30,346 bases of DNA from an uncultured Lachnospiraceae bacterium (GTDB lineage Bacteria; Bacillota; Clostridia; Lachnospirales; Lachnospiraceae): positions 1 to 30,346 of the forward strand of contig CAJUGD010000041.1 in assembly GCA_910586205.1 (NCBI GenBank). Reading direction: 5' to 3'. The translations under genes and the position numbers were made by a program. The notes beneath the pieces are model-generated. The model was not told where the DNA came from. It saw nothing but the letters and a program-made list of their open reading frames with translations, and did not search any database. Below are positions 1-7,993 of the stretch, in pieces. Numbering within the stretch: the first letter of the stretch is position 1; each line of letters opens with the position of its first letter.

Positions 1-185
1 GTAGAAGGCTACATTTTATCAGGTTTTAGGAAATTTCAAAAGTTGTAAACTGGTGGTTAAATAACTTAATTAAGAAGAAGCAGGTTTTAAGTCAAATCAA
101 TCCAAAAAACCACTTATTAAGACCATACCCATACAGCATATCACTTCCATAACCGGATTGTCTACCAGTTTTGCAGTGATTGTGC

Positions 186-214
186 TTCTCAAAGAAGGAA
201 AAAAGGTGTATACT
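186..214 (+). promoter_or_regulatory. Possible sigma-A promoter of the xpaC module
   Basis: TTCTCA (186-191) and TATACT (209-214) are separated by 17 bp. A start near 221 would give a short leader containing GGAGG (239-243) before the GTG at 255. The -35 box is only a partial match, so this is tentative. Nothing else is recognisable in positions 1-185, which are AT-rich and hold no convincing gene. Confidence 0.35.
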
Positions 215-254
215 ATCCTTAACACAAAAGTTTTTTATGGAGGTACAAGGCTGC

Positions 255-986
255 GTGAAAAAATATGGTAAGCTTTTTGCGGGAAATGCTGTCTTTGCGG
301 CAGTGGAGGTCTTTTTGTTTTCCCCCGGACTTTTAGGGCTTTCCCCCTTGAATCCCAATCCCTTAAAAGCGGCTGCAGCCATTGCAGCGGGCGTAATGTC
401 GGTTCCTCTTTTTATCTGGCTTAACCGGATTTTACTGGCAGAGAAAAAGGCCGAACTTTTAAAGGCTGACGAGGAGCATGTATGGGAAAAGTCTCTTGCT
501 TTGATGGAACATTACCGTTCCAGCAAGGTTTTGGGAGGGATTGCCCAGTCGGCCATTGCCCAGATGGAGCGGATGGACAAGGTGCAGGAGACCTTTGAAA
601 CCTTGGTGATCCGCAGATTCGGAGCAGGAAGCTTAAGCTATGAGAAATTTATGAAGGTGATTGCTTCTGCCTGTGAGTGCTTTTCCAACGGGATGATAAG
701 GATGGCCAACAAGATGGCGATCTTTGATGAGGCGGAATATAAAAAGCTGGCATCCATGGAGTATAAGCTGGATGATATTCCGGATGAGATTCAGGAGGAA
801 AAGAAATTATTTTATGACAAGACTTTGGAAAATCTTCGATTTATATTAGAAAAGAATGAAAAGATTCTTTTGGAGACGGATCATTTAATGATGGAGATGT
901 CAGAGATGGGCTGTTCAGAGCAGGATATTGATGCAGTGGCAGAGCAGATTAATACATTAATCGGCCAGTTGGAATATTATACGTAA
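255..986 (+). CDS. XpaC-like membrane protein (5-bromo-4-chloroindolyl phosphate hydrolysis family)
   Basis: About 243 aa. GTG at 255 is chosen because GGAGG lies at 239-243; an in-frame ATG at 237 overlaps that site and a TTG at 180 lies upstream of the likely promoter. Residues about 9-29 and 36-60 are two hydrophobic segments, so the N-terminus is probably a membrane hairpin. The remainder is charged, helical and coiled-coil-like, hence cytoplasmic. The architecture and its position two genes before telA match the XpaC family, which sits beside the TelA homologue yaaN in Bacillus subtilis. The family name comes from an indirect X-phos phenotype; no hydrolase motif is visible, so an enzymatic role should not be assumed. 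It probably acts at the membrane with the two downstream proteins. Family assignment is moderately sure; function is unknown. Confidence 0.7.
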   Translation: MKKYGKLFAGNAVFAAVEVFLFSPGLLGLSPLNPNPLKAAAAIAAGVMSVPLFIWLNRILLAEKKAELLKADEEHVWEKSLALMEHYRSSKVLGGIAQSAIAQMERMDKVQETFETLVIRRFGAGSLSYEKFMKVIASACECFSNGMIRMANKMAIFDEAEYKKLASMEYKLDDIPDEIQEEKKLFYDKTLENLRFILEKNEKILLETDHLMMEMSEMGCSEQDIDAVAEQINTLIGQLEYYT

Positions 987-1050
987 TAATGACGCACCGC
1001 TTTAGGAATCTTTTGGAAGGCGGCTGATACATAAGATTTTGGAGGGAATT

Positions 1051-2736
1051 ATGAAAAACGGGAAAAATCAGCTTTTGATGATCATAGGTATAGGTGTTTT
1101 GGTGTTTGCGGCTTCTTTTGCAGGAATCCTTCTTACCAGAAATGTGGGGAAGTCTTCTAAAGCCGTGAACACAGAGGCCGCGGCAGCCGTTATCGCAAAA
1201 TATACGAAAAAAATCGGCCCCTCGCAGGCAGCGCCGGTGAAATCTCCTGTAGAGCTGACGGATACCAGTGTGGATGAGCTGCCTGACATTGACACCAATC
1301 CCATTACCGTGCAGCCGGATACCAGCTTGTATGCAGAGATTTTTTCTACTTCCGAAAAATGCGGTCCGGGAAAGGACGGCTGGATAAATGAGGTGGCAAA
1401 GCGGTTTAATGAGGCAGGGTTTACTGTGGACGGAGAGCCGGTTTCTGTCATGATCCGCAATGTGGCTTCTGGTCTTGGCATGGATTACATAGACAGCGGC
1501 AAATACATTCCGGACGGATATTCCCCGTCTAATGATTTTTGGGGAAGGATGCTGACAGCCAATGGGACAAGGATTGAGATTATAGAGAATTGCCTGGCAG
1601 GAAACACGGCAGGGATTCTTCTTTCCTCTGACACGCAGAAGAAGCTGGTGGAGAAATATGGCTCCATTCATTTAAAGACTATTGTGGATGCCACGGTAAA
1701 CGGGGAGTTTGCCATGGGCTACACCAATCCCTATGCGTCGGCCACGGGACTTAATTTCCTGATTTCTGCCCTGCAGACCTACAATGCCAAGGATCCTTTG
1801 AGTGAGGAGGCAGTGGAGGGCTTCCAGTCTTTTCAGGCCAATGTGCCTTTTGTGGCTTATACCACGCTTCAGATGCGGGAGGCGGCAGAGACCGGGACTT
1901 TGGATGGATTTGTCATGGAGTATCAGACTTATATTAATGACCCGGAGCTGGTGCGCAAGTATGAATTTACCCCGTTTGGATTTATGCATGCCAATCCTCT
2001 TTATACCACAGAGGACACGGATGAGAGGAAAAAGGAGATCCTGCGTCTTTTTGCAGAATTTTCTCAGAATGAGGAAAACCAGAAATTGGCCGGGGAGTAT
2101 GGCTTTAATGTGGATTTGAACTATGTGGTGGAGCAGAAGGAGGTAGACGGGGACACGCTTTTGCGGGCTCAGGAATTGTGGAAAAAGGAGAAAGACAGCG
2201 GGAAGCCGATCCTTGCGGTGTTTGTGGCCGATGTGTCCGGATCCATGGATGGAGAGCCGATCAATGCTTTAAAGACATCTTTAATTAACGGGATGAAATA
2301 TATTAATGCTTCCAATTATGTGGGGCTGGTGTCTTATTCGGATGATGTGGTGATCAATGTGCCGGTGGGGCGGTTTGACTTAAACCATCAGTCTGCCTTT
2401 AAGGGAGCCGTGGAAAGCTTAAGCGCTGCAGGAGGCACGGCTACCTTTGACGGGATTATTGTGGCTGCGGATATGCTGATTAAGGCAAAGGAGGAGTATC
2501 CGGACGCAAAGCTGATGATGTTTGTGCTTTCTGACGGGGAGACGAACCGGGGACATTCCCTGAAGGATATTCAGGATCCGGTTGACGCTTTGAACATTCC
2601 CATTTATACCATTGGGTACAATGCGGATATTCCGGCATTGGAGAGCATTTCCGCCATCAATGAGGCGGCCAGCATTAATGCAGACTCGGATGATGTGATT
2701 TATAAGCTGAAGAATCTGTTTAACTCCAGTTTGTAG
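1051..2736 (+). CDS. Membrane-anchored or secreted protein with binding-protein-like region and C-terminal VWA domain
   Basis: 561 aa. ATG at 1051 follows GGAGGG (1041-1046) at 4 nt; an in-frame TTG at 1039 overlaps that site and is rejected. Residues about 9-28 are a hydrophobic segment with no lipobox cysteine, so the protein is either anchored by an N-terminal helix or cleaved and released. Residues about 85-370 resemble an extracellular solute-binding fold (with an 'FTPFGFMHANPLY' stretch). The C-terminus from about residue 388 is a von Willebrand A domain with the metal-site motif DVSGS starting at D394, a later GGTATFDG threonine loop and LSDGETNRG. VWA domains bind partners through a divalent metal. 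The gene is 64 nt after xpaC and 54 nt before telA, so the three are probably co-transcribed. The domains are clear; the ligand is not. Confidence 0.75.
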   Translation: MKNGKNQLLMIIGIGVLVFAASFAGILLTRNVGKSSKAVNTEAAAAVIAKYTKKIGPSQAAPVKSPVELTDTSVDELPDIDTNPITVQPDTSLYAEIFSTSEKCGPGKDGWINEVAKRFNEAGFTVDGEPVSVMIRNVASGLGMDYIDSGKYIPDGYSPSNDFWGRMLTANGTRIEIIENCLAGNTAGILLSSDTQKKLVEKYGSIHLKTIVDATVNGEFAMGYTNPYASATGLNFLISALQTYNAKDPLSEEAVEGFQSFQANVPFVAYTTLQMREAAETGTLDGFVMEYQTYINDPELVRKYEFTPFGFMHANPLYTTEDTDERKKEILRLFAEFSQNEENQKLAGEYGFNVDLNYVVEQKEVDGDTLLRAQELWKKEKDSGKPILAVFVADVSGSMDGEPINALKTSLINGMKYINASNYVGLVSYSDDVVINVPVGRFDLNHQSAFKGAVESLSAAGGTATFDGIIVAADMLIKAKEEYPDAKLMMFVLSDGETNRGHSLKDIQDPVDALNIPIYTIGYNADIPALESISAINEAASINADSDDVIYKLKNLFNSSL

Positions 2737-2790
2737 ATTCTGGCGGGAATGAATTTTCAGACACATGCAGGTTTATAAGGAGGAATGAAA

Positions 2791-3927
2791 ATGGCATTTT
2801 CATTAGAGCTTCCTAAAAAGGAAGAAATTAAAAAGATTGTGGAGGAGCAGACTTCTCTTGACCAGGAGACTGCGCTTATGATCTCTGATGCGTCAAAGGA
2901 AAAGGGAGACGAGATCCTGAATGCGGATCTTGACAAGTTTGAAGACCGGAGAGATCTGACAAAAGCGATTGAGGAATTTGGGACAGATGTGATTCGGAAG
3001 TCCGCAGATAAAAACTCTTTGATGAAAACAAGAATCGGAGATTTGTCCAGGGCCGGCGGGGAAAGCGGGGCTGTGGCAAAGGGGTTGGAGGAGCTTTCCA
3101 GGCAGATGGAGGATCTGGATCCGTCGGCAGTGGATTTTCTGAAAAAAGGGCCTTTGAGCGTACTTTTCAATCCGATACGGAATTATTTTAATAAGTTTAA
3201 GTCTGCGGATTCGGTGATTGCGGATATTATACAGTCCTTGGAGAAGGGAGCTAAAACCTTAAAGGACGACAATACTACTTTGGAACTGGAACAGGCGGCC
3301 ATGCGGGATTTGACAAAGCAGCTTAACCAGAAGATTACCTTGGGGCAGGAATTAGACGACTATTTGACCTTGCAGGTAGAGCGTCAGAAGGTGTCAAACG
3401 GGGATCCGGAAAGGATTCGGTTCGTTGAGGAGGAGATTTTGTTTCCTTTAAGACAGAGGATGATTGATTTTAATCAAATGCTTGCGGTGAACCAGAACGG
3501 GATTATTGCCATGGAGGTGATCCGCAAGAACAATTATGAGCTGATCCGGTCTGTGGGCCGGGCAAGAACCGTCACCATAGCTGCCCTGAATGTGGCAGTG
3601 ACCGTGGCAGGGGCTTTGTACAATCAGAAGATTGTCCTGGAAAAAGTGCAGATGCTAAACCAGGCCACCAACAACATGATTGCCGCCACCTCACGGATGA
3701 TCCATAATCAGGGCACGGAGATTCAAAAGCAGGCCATGGATTCCAATATTCAGGTGGAGACGTTAAAGGAAGCGTTTCAGGAAACTTTGGAGGCATTACA
3801 TTCCATCAGCCAGTATAAGCAGGAGGCATTGCCTCAGATGAAGGAGACCATTGCCCAGTTCGGGGAGCTGGCAAGGGAAGGGGAGGCAGTGCTTCAGAAG
3901 ATGGAAAATGGGGTAATTATGCAATAA
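2791..3927 (+). CDS. telA: TelA family toxic anion resistance protein
   Basis: 378 aa from ATG 2791, which stands 7 nt after AAGGAGG (2777-2783). An in-frame ATG at 2785 is only 1 nt from that site and is less likely. The protein is soluble, charged and almost wholly helical. Its middle part ('ADSVIADIIQSLEKGAKTL', then 'DNTTLELEQAAMRDLTKQL') and C-terminal helices fit TelA, also called KlaA/YaaN. Members are linked to tellurite and other toxic-anion tolerance and to cell-envelope stress, but the mechanism is not established. Pairing with an XpaC-like protein mirrors B. subtilis xpaC-yaaN; the VWA gene between them is an added component. It is the last gene of its unit: an inverted repeat and then a new promoter follow. 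Confidence 0.85.
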   Translation: MAFSLELPKKEEIKKIVEEQTSLDQETALMISDASKEKGDEILNADLDKFEDRRDLTKAIEEFGTDVIRKSADKNSLMKTRIGDLSRAGGESGAVAKGLEELSRQMEDLDPSAVDFLKKGPLSVLFNPIRNYFNKFKSADSVIADIIQSLEKGAKTLKDDNTTLELEQAAMRDLTKQLNQKITLGQELDDYLTLQVERQKVSNGDPERIRFVEEEILFPLRQRMIDFNQMLAVNQNGIIAMEVIRKNNYELIRSVGRARTVTIAALNVAVTVAGALYNQKIVLEKVQMLNQATNNMIAATSRMIHNQGTEIQKQAMDSNIQVETLKEAFQETLEALHSISQYKQEALPQMKETIAQFGELAREGEAVLQKMENGVIMQ

Positions 3928-3949
3928 AGTAGAAACGGGCCATATGGAT

Positions 3950-3998
3950 GACAAAAACAGGGAGAGAATATGGGTAAGTGTTTTAATCTGTTTTTGTC
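3950..3998 (+). terminator. Inverted repeat after telA, possible terminator
   Basis: GACAAAAACAG (3950-3960) and CTGTTTTTGTC (3988-3998) are perfect 11-bp complementary arms around a 27-nt loop. The T-run is inside the right arm rather than after it, so termination efficiency is uncertain. Confidence 0.4.
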
Positions 3999-4021
3999 AG
4001 AAGAAACTACCAGCAGAACGG

Positions 4022-4066
4022 CATCTGGAAAAATTCCACAAGCCCGTTGACTTGTTTTTCCAGATG
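4022..4066. repeat. 12-bp perfect inverted repeat interlaced with the yicC promoter
   Basis: CATCTGGAAAAA (4022-4033) and TTTTTCCAGATG (4055-4066) are perfect complements. The left arm lies upstream of the -35 box and the right arm lies between the -35 and -10 boxes. It could be an operator, or a hairpin in read-through transcripts from telA. No regulator gene is adjacent. Confidence 0.6.
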
Positions 4067-4075
4067 AATTATAAT
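4047..4075 (+). promoter_or_regulatory. Strong sigma-A promoter of the yicC-gmk-rpoZ unit
   Basis: TTGACT (4047-4052), a 17-bp spacer and a perfect TATAAT (4070-4075). The predicted start near 4082 gives a leader of about 40 nt before the ATG at 4124, with AAGGAG at 4106-4111. Confidence 0.8.
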
Positions 4076-4123
4076 GGGGCATGAAGTTATTTCTATTTAT
4101 GGAAAAAGGAGCAGACATTTCAG

Positions 4124-5002
4124 ATGATAAGAAGTATGACCGGTTTTGGCCGTTTTGAGGCTGTCACGCCTGAACATAAGATAACGGCAGAGATGAAAGC
4201 GGTAAATCACAGATACCTGGATTTAAGCATGAAGATGCCTAAAAAGTTTAATTATTTTGAGGCAGGACTGCGCAATCTTCTGAAGAATTATATTCAGCGT
4301 GGAAAGGTCGATGTTTTTATCAGCTATGAGGATTATACAGAAGAAAAGCTGTGTCTGAAGTACAACAGTACCCTGGCTTCGGAGTATATGGAGTATTTTG
4401 AAAAGATGCAGCGCCAGTTTGGGATTGAATATGATATTAAGGTATCCACCCTGGCCCGTATGCCGGAGGTTCTGACCATGGAGCAGGCGCCGGAGGATGA
4501 GGAGCAGGTGTGGAGGCTTTTGTCTGAGGCAATGGAGGAGGCGGCAAAAAGGTTTGTGGAGGCCCGTTTGCAGGAGGGAGAAAGACTGAAGGCGGATCTT
4601 ATAGGAAAGCTGGATTATATGGAGAGCCTGGTGGATTTTATTGAAGAACGGTCTCCTGCGCTTCTTTTGGAATATCGGGCAAAGCTGGAGGAAAAGGTAA
4701 AGGAGCTTTTGGAAAACAGCCTGATTGATGAGGGCAGGATAGCGGCAGAGGTAACGCTCTATGCAGACAAGATCTGTGTGGATGAGGAGCTTGTGCGGCT
4801 CCGCAGCCATATTCATGCTACCCGCAAGGAGCTGGAGAATGGGGGAAGCGTGGGAAGAAAGCTGGATTTTATAGCTCAGGAGATGAACCGGGAGGCTAAC
4901 ACGATCTTAAGCAAATCCGGAGACTTGGAGATCTCGGATCGGGCCATTGATCTGAAGACGGAGATTGAGAAGGTGCGGGAACAGATCCAAAATATTGAGT
5001 AG
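4124..5002 (+). CDS. YicC/YloC family endoribonuclease
   Basis: 292 aa, the normal length for the family. The N-terminus begins with the signature MIRSMTGFGR, and the C-terminus carries the DUF1732 part ('FIAQEMNREANTILSKS' followed by 'DLKTEIEKVREQIQN'). YicC of Escherichia coli and YloC of B. subtilis are cytoplasmic endoribonucleases that act on RNA. The ATG at 4124 is preceded by AAGGAG at 4106-4111, a slightly long spacing, but the conserved N-terminus fixes the start. It is the first gene behind the strong promoter at 4047-4075. In many Firmicutes a short remA (DUF370) gene lies between yicC and gmk; here only 76 nt separate them and no remA is present. Confidence 0.93.
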   Translation: MIRSMTGFGRFEAVTPEHKITAEMKAVNHRYLDLSMKMPKKFNYFEAGLRNLLKNYIQRGKVDVFISYEDYTEEKLCLKYNSTLASEYMEYFEKMQRQFGIEYDIKVSTLARMPEVLTMEQAPEDEEQVWRLLSEAMEEAAKRFVEARLQEGERLKADLIGKLDYMESLVDFIEERSPALLLEYRAKLEEKVKELLENSLIDEGRIAAEVTLYADKICVDEELVRLRSHIHATRKELENGGSVGRKLDFIAQEMNREANTILSKSGDLEISDRAIDLKTEIEKVREQIQNIE

Positions 5003-5078
5003 AGGGAAGGCAGCAGTGTAAGCATTGCAGATGTTCGGAGTATTTTTGAGAGGCTGCTGCATTTCCGGGAGAGGACAG

Positions 5079-5702
5079 ATGAAGAAAAAAGGGATATTGG
5101 CAGTTGTGTCAGGATTTTCCGGGGCAGGAAAAGGGACTCTTATGAAGGCTCTTTTGCAGGCGCATCCTGACCAGTATGCGCTTTCTATATCTGCCACCAC
5201 CAGGCCGCCCAGGGCAGGCGAGGAGCATGGCAGAGAGTATTTTTTTGTGACAAGGGATGAGTTTGAAGGGATGATTCAGAAGGGAGCCCTGATTGAGTAT
5301 GCCAGTTATGTGGGGAACTATTACGGCACTCCCAAGGATTATGTGTCAGAGCAGATGGAGGCGGGAAAGGATGTGATCTTAGAGATCGAGATCCAGGGAG
5401 CGCTTAAGGTAAAGGAGCGTTTTCCGGATACCCTGCTTTTGTTTGTCACGCCTCCTTCCGCAGCAGAGTTGGAAAACCGGCTTCGGGGAAGGGGAACAGA
5501 AAGTGATGAGGTGGTGCGCAGCCGGTTAAAAAGGGCTGTGGAGGAAGCCGAATCCATGGAAAGTTATGATTATCTTTTGATAAATGATGAGCTGGATACT
5601 TGTGTCAGGGAAATGCATGAGCTGATTCAGGCCCAGCATCTGCGCACCGGCGTCAGCAGCGAGTGGATTGAGAAGATTAAGCAGGAGCTGCGGCGCTTGT
5701 AG
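5079..5702 (+). CDS. gmk: Guanylate kinase
   Basis: 207 aa. It phosphorylates GMP or dGMP to the diphosphate with ATP in the cytoplasm. The P-loop GFSGAGKGT is at residues 12-20, followed by 'SISATTRPPRAGEEHGREYFF', the GMP-binding region, and later 'EIEIQGALKVKERFPD' and the R-rich lid around 'RLRGRGTESDEVVRSRL'. ATG 5079 with GGGAGAGG about 4 nt upstream is preferred; the frame is open upstream to 5025, but the added 18 residues do not belong to the family. The genetic context yicC-gmk-rpoZ is conserved in Firmicutes. The 76-nt gap before it contains a weak 7-bp complementary pair (GCAGCAG 5010-5016 and CTGCTGC 5054-5060). Confidence 0.96.
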   Translation: MKKKGILAVVSGFSGAGKGTLMKALLQAHPDQYALSISATTRPPRAGEEHGREYFFVTRDEFEGMIQKGALIEYASYVGNYYGTPKDYVSEQMEAGKDVILEIEIQGALKVKERFPDTLLLFVTPPSAAELENRLRGRGTESDEVVRSRLKRAVEEAESMESYDYLLINDELDTCVREMHELIQAQHLRTGVSSEWIEKIKQELRRL

Positions 5703-5743
5703 CAGAGCGGATACTATAACAGCGGATTGAGAAAGGAGTTTTT

Positions 5744-6025
5744 ATGTTACATCCATCCTATGCGGATTTGATTAATGTGGTAAACAGTGAGGTGGAACCA
5801 GGAGAACAGCCTGTGGTACAAAGCCGGTATTCCATTGTGCTTGCCTCGGCAAAGCGGGCCAGACAGCTCATTGATGAGACGGATCCCATGTCAGGCGATG
5901 CAGGGAAAAAGCCTTTGTCAGAGGCGATCCAGGAGATCTATGAGGGGAAGGTAAAGATCATCGGTGATGATTCTACGGACGAGGAAACTCTGGAGCAGGA
6001 GAATGAGGACTACCAGAATGAATAA
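5744..6025 (+). CDS. rpoZ: DNA-directed RNA polymerase omega subunit
   Basis: 93 aa, typical of Firmicutes omega. It starts MLHPSYADLINVVNSE and contains the conserved 'RYSIVLASAKRARQLID' helix that clamps the beta-prime C-terminus, and then 'KPLSEAIQEIYEGKVKI'. The acidic C-terminal tail is usual. It lies 41 nt after gmk with the ribosome site AAAGGAG just upstream of the ATG at 5744. Omega aids polymerase assembly and stability. A terminator-like hairpin follows at once. Confidence 0.95.
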   Translation: MLHPSYADLINVVNSEVEPGEQPVVQSRYSIVLASAKRARQLIDETDPMSGDAGKKPLSEAIQEIYEGKVKIIGDDSTDEETLEQENEDYQNE

Positions 6026-6034
6026 GTAAGTGAG

Positions 6035-6074
6035 AAGGCCGTCTCAGCCAGTTGTGACAGAGATGGCTTTTTCT
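6035..6074 (+). terminator. Intrinsic terminator between rpoZ and rimO
   Basis: GCCGTCTC (6038-6045) pairs with GAGATGGC (6060-6067) through 8 bp with one G-U pair, then TTTTTCTT follows at once. Only about 40 nt separate it from rimO, so rimO needs either read-through or a promoter that cannot be identified with confidence. Confidence 0.7.
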
Positions 6075-6113
6075 TCATTCCGTTTTCTTTTAGTTTAGAA
6101 GGAGTCAATGCAG

Positions 6114-7454
6114 ATGAATATATTAATGATATCCTTAGGATGTGACAAGAACCTGGTGGATACGGAAAATATGCTGGGGCGGCTAAAAAGAGACGGCCAT
6201 ACCTTTACGGATGATGAGCAGGAGGCTGAGGCAGTGATTGTCAACACCTGCTGCTTTATCGGAGATGCAAAGGAAGAAAGCATTAACACGATTTTGGAGA
6301 TGGCCAGGCTTAAAGAAAACGGCTGCTGCCGGCTGCTTCTTGTCACGGGCTGTCTGGCGCAGCGTTACCGGGAGGAGATCTATAAAGAGATCCCGGAGGT
6401 AGATGGAATCGTGGGGACAGCGGCCTTAGATGAGATCTGCCAGGTGTTAAAGCAGGCAGAAAAGGGGGAGAAGCCGCTGTGTGTTACAGCGCCGGAGGGA
6501 CTTCCGAAAAGGGATTCGGAGAGGATCTTGACCACAGGCGGCCATTATGCTTTCCTAAAGATTGCGGAGGGGTGTGATAAGCATTGTACTTATTGTATTA
6601 TTCCCAGCCTTCGGGGCAAATATCGGAGCGTTCCCATGGAGCAGCTTTTGGAGGAAGCCCGCAGTTTGGCCCAAAAGGGGGTCAGGGAGCTGATTCTGGT
6701 GGCTCAGGAGACTACCCTGTATGGAGTGGATCTATATGGAAGAAAGGCTTTGCCGGAGCTTTTGCACCGGTTGGCAGAGATTCACGGAATCTATTGGATT
6801 CGGATTCAGTATTGCTATCCTGAGGAGATCACAGATGAGCTGATACAGGCCATAAAGAGTGAGGAGAAGGTGTGCCGCTATCTGGATATACCCATACAGC
6901 ATGCCAGTGACCGGATCCTGCGGCGCATGGGGCGGCGCACAGACCAGGCCTCTATTCGGGAGATGGTGGGGCGGCTTCGAAGGGAGATTCCGGATATTGC
7001 CCTGCGCACTACCCTGATTACCGGTTTTCCGGGGGAAACAGAAGAAGACCATCAGGAGCTGATGGCATTTGTGGATGAAATGGAATTTGAGCGGCTGGGA
7101 GTATTTCCCTATTCCGCAGAGGAGGACACGCCGGCCGCTGATTTTGAGGATCAGGTTCCGGATGAGGTGAAGGAGGAGCGCCGGGACGAGGTGATGGAGC
7201 TGCAGCAGGAGATTGCCTTTGAAAAGTCAGAGTCCATGGTGGGACGGGTGCTGGACGTGATGATTGAGGGCAAGGTGGCGGATGAGCCGGCCTATGTGGC
7301 CAGAACCTATATGGATGCCCCGGGGGTGGACGGCTATCTGTTTGTAAACAGCGGGGAGCTTTTTATGTCAGGAGATTTTGTGCGGGTAAAGGTAACCGGG
7401 GCTTCAGAATACGATCTGATTGGCCAGGTATATGAGGATGGAGGTACAGAATGA
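6114..7454 (+). CDS. rimO: Ribosomal protein uS12 methylthiotransferase RimO
   Basis: 446 aa from ATG 6114, 9 nt after AAGGAG (6099-6104); ATG 6108 is in frame but only 3 nt from that site. RimO is a radical-SAM enzyme that methylthiolates an aspartate of ribosomal protein S12. The N-terminal UPF0004 domain has the auxiliary cluster cysteines C10 (in SLGCDKNLVDTE), C46 and C80. The radical-SAM triad is C154, C158, C161 in GCDKHCTYC. A C-terminal TRAM domain ends the protein ('VARTYMDAPGVDGYLFVNSG'). The 'SLGCDKNLVDTE' and 'CIIPSLRGKYRS' motifs separate RimO from MiaB. The stop overlaps the pgsA start by 4 nt (ATGA), showing translational coupling. Confidence 0.96.
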   Translation: MNILMISLGCDKNLVDTENMLGRLKRDGHTFTDDEQEAEAVIVNTCCFIGDAKEESINTILEMARLKENGCCRLLLVTGCLAQRYREEIYKEIPEVDGIVGTAALDEICQVLKQAEKGEKPLCVTAPEGLPKRDSERILTTGGHYAFLKIAEGCDKHCTYCIIPSLRGKYRSVPMEQLLEEARSLAQKGVRELILVAQETTLYGVDLYGRKALPELLHRLAEIHGIYWIRIQYCYPEEITDELIQAIKSEEKVCRYLDIPIQHASDRILRRMGRRTDQASIREMVGRLRREIPDIALRTTLITGFPGETEEDHQELMAFVDEMEFERLGVFPYSAEEDTPAADFEDQVPDEVKEERRDEVMELQQEIAFEKSESMVGRVLDVMIEGKVADEPAYVARTYMDAPGVDGYLFVNSGELFMSGDFVRVKVTGASEYDLIGQVYEDGGTE

Positions 7455-7993
7455 ATTTGCCGAATAAGCTTACTGTGCTGAGGGTGATTTTGATTCCCTT
7501 TTTTGTGGCAGCAGTATTGTTTGATGAGGGAGACAGCCAGATGTTCAGATATCTGGCCGCTTCGATATTTATTGTGGCCAGTTTGACAGACTTACTGGAT
7601 GGAAAGATTGCAAGAAAGTACAATCTGGTCACGAATTTTGGAAAATTTATGGATCCTCTTGCAGATAAGCTGCTGGTATGTGCCGCTCTGGTCTGCTTGG
7701 TGGAGCTAGAGCAGCTTCCGGCCTGGATGGTGATTGTGATTGTCAGCCGGGAATTTATTATAAGCGGCTTTAGGCTGGTGGCAGCAGAGCAGGGAATCGT
7801 TATTGCGGCAAGCTACTGGGGAAAATTCAAGACTACCTTTCAGATGATTGCCATTATCCTGATGATCGTGGATCTGAAGGTGCTGAATCCGGTTACATGG
7901 CTGTGTACCTGGATTGCCCTGATTTTGACCGTGATTTCCCTGGTAGATTACATTCAGAAAAATCATAAGGTACTGACAGGAGGACAGATGTAG
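7451..7993 (+). CDS. pgsA: CDP-diacylglycerol--glycerol-3-phosphate 3-phosphatidyltransferase
   Basis: 180 aa integral membrane protein that makes phosphatidylglycerophosphate, the precursor of phosphatidylglycerol and cardiolipin. The CDP-alcohol phosphotransferase motif is complete: D47, D50-G51, A54-R55, G64, D68 and D72. Several hydrophobic helices follow. The start is fixed by the 4-nt overlap with rimO, with GGAGG 5-6 nt upstream inside rimO. The rimO-pgsA-cinA order is a common Firmicutes arrangement. The next gene starts directly after its stop codon. Confidence 0.96.
   Translation: MNLPNKLTVLRVILIPFFVAAVLFDEGDSQMFRYLAASIFIVASLTDLLDGKIARKYNLVTNFGKFMDPLADKLLVCAALVCLVELEQLPAWMVIVIVSREFIISGFRLVAAEQGIVIAASYWGKFKTTFQMIAIILMIVDLKVLNPVTWLCTWIALILTVISLVDYIQKNHKVLTGGQM

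Noticed and set aside
92..382. 96-aa minus-strand frame at the left end
   Set aside because: Mostly antisense to the xpaC-like gene; no family features and no convincing start signal.
949..1671. 240-aa minus-strand frame opposite the VWA gene
   Set aside because: A shadow of a clear plus-strand gene; its product is rich in Cys, His and Arg and has no recognisable domain.
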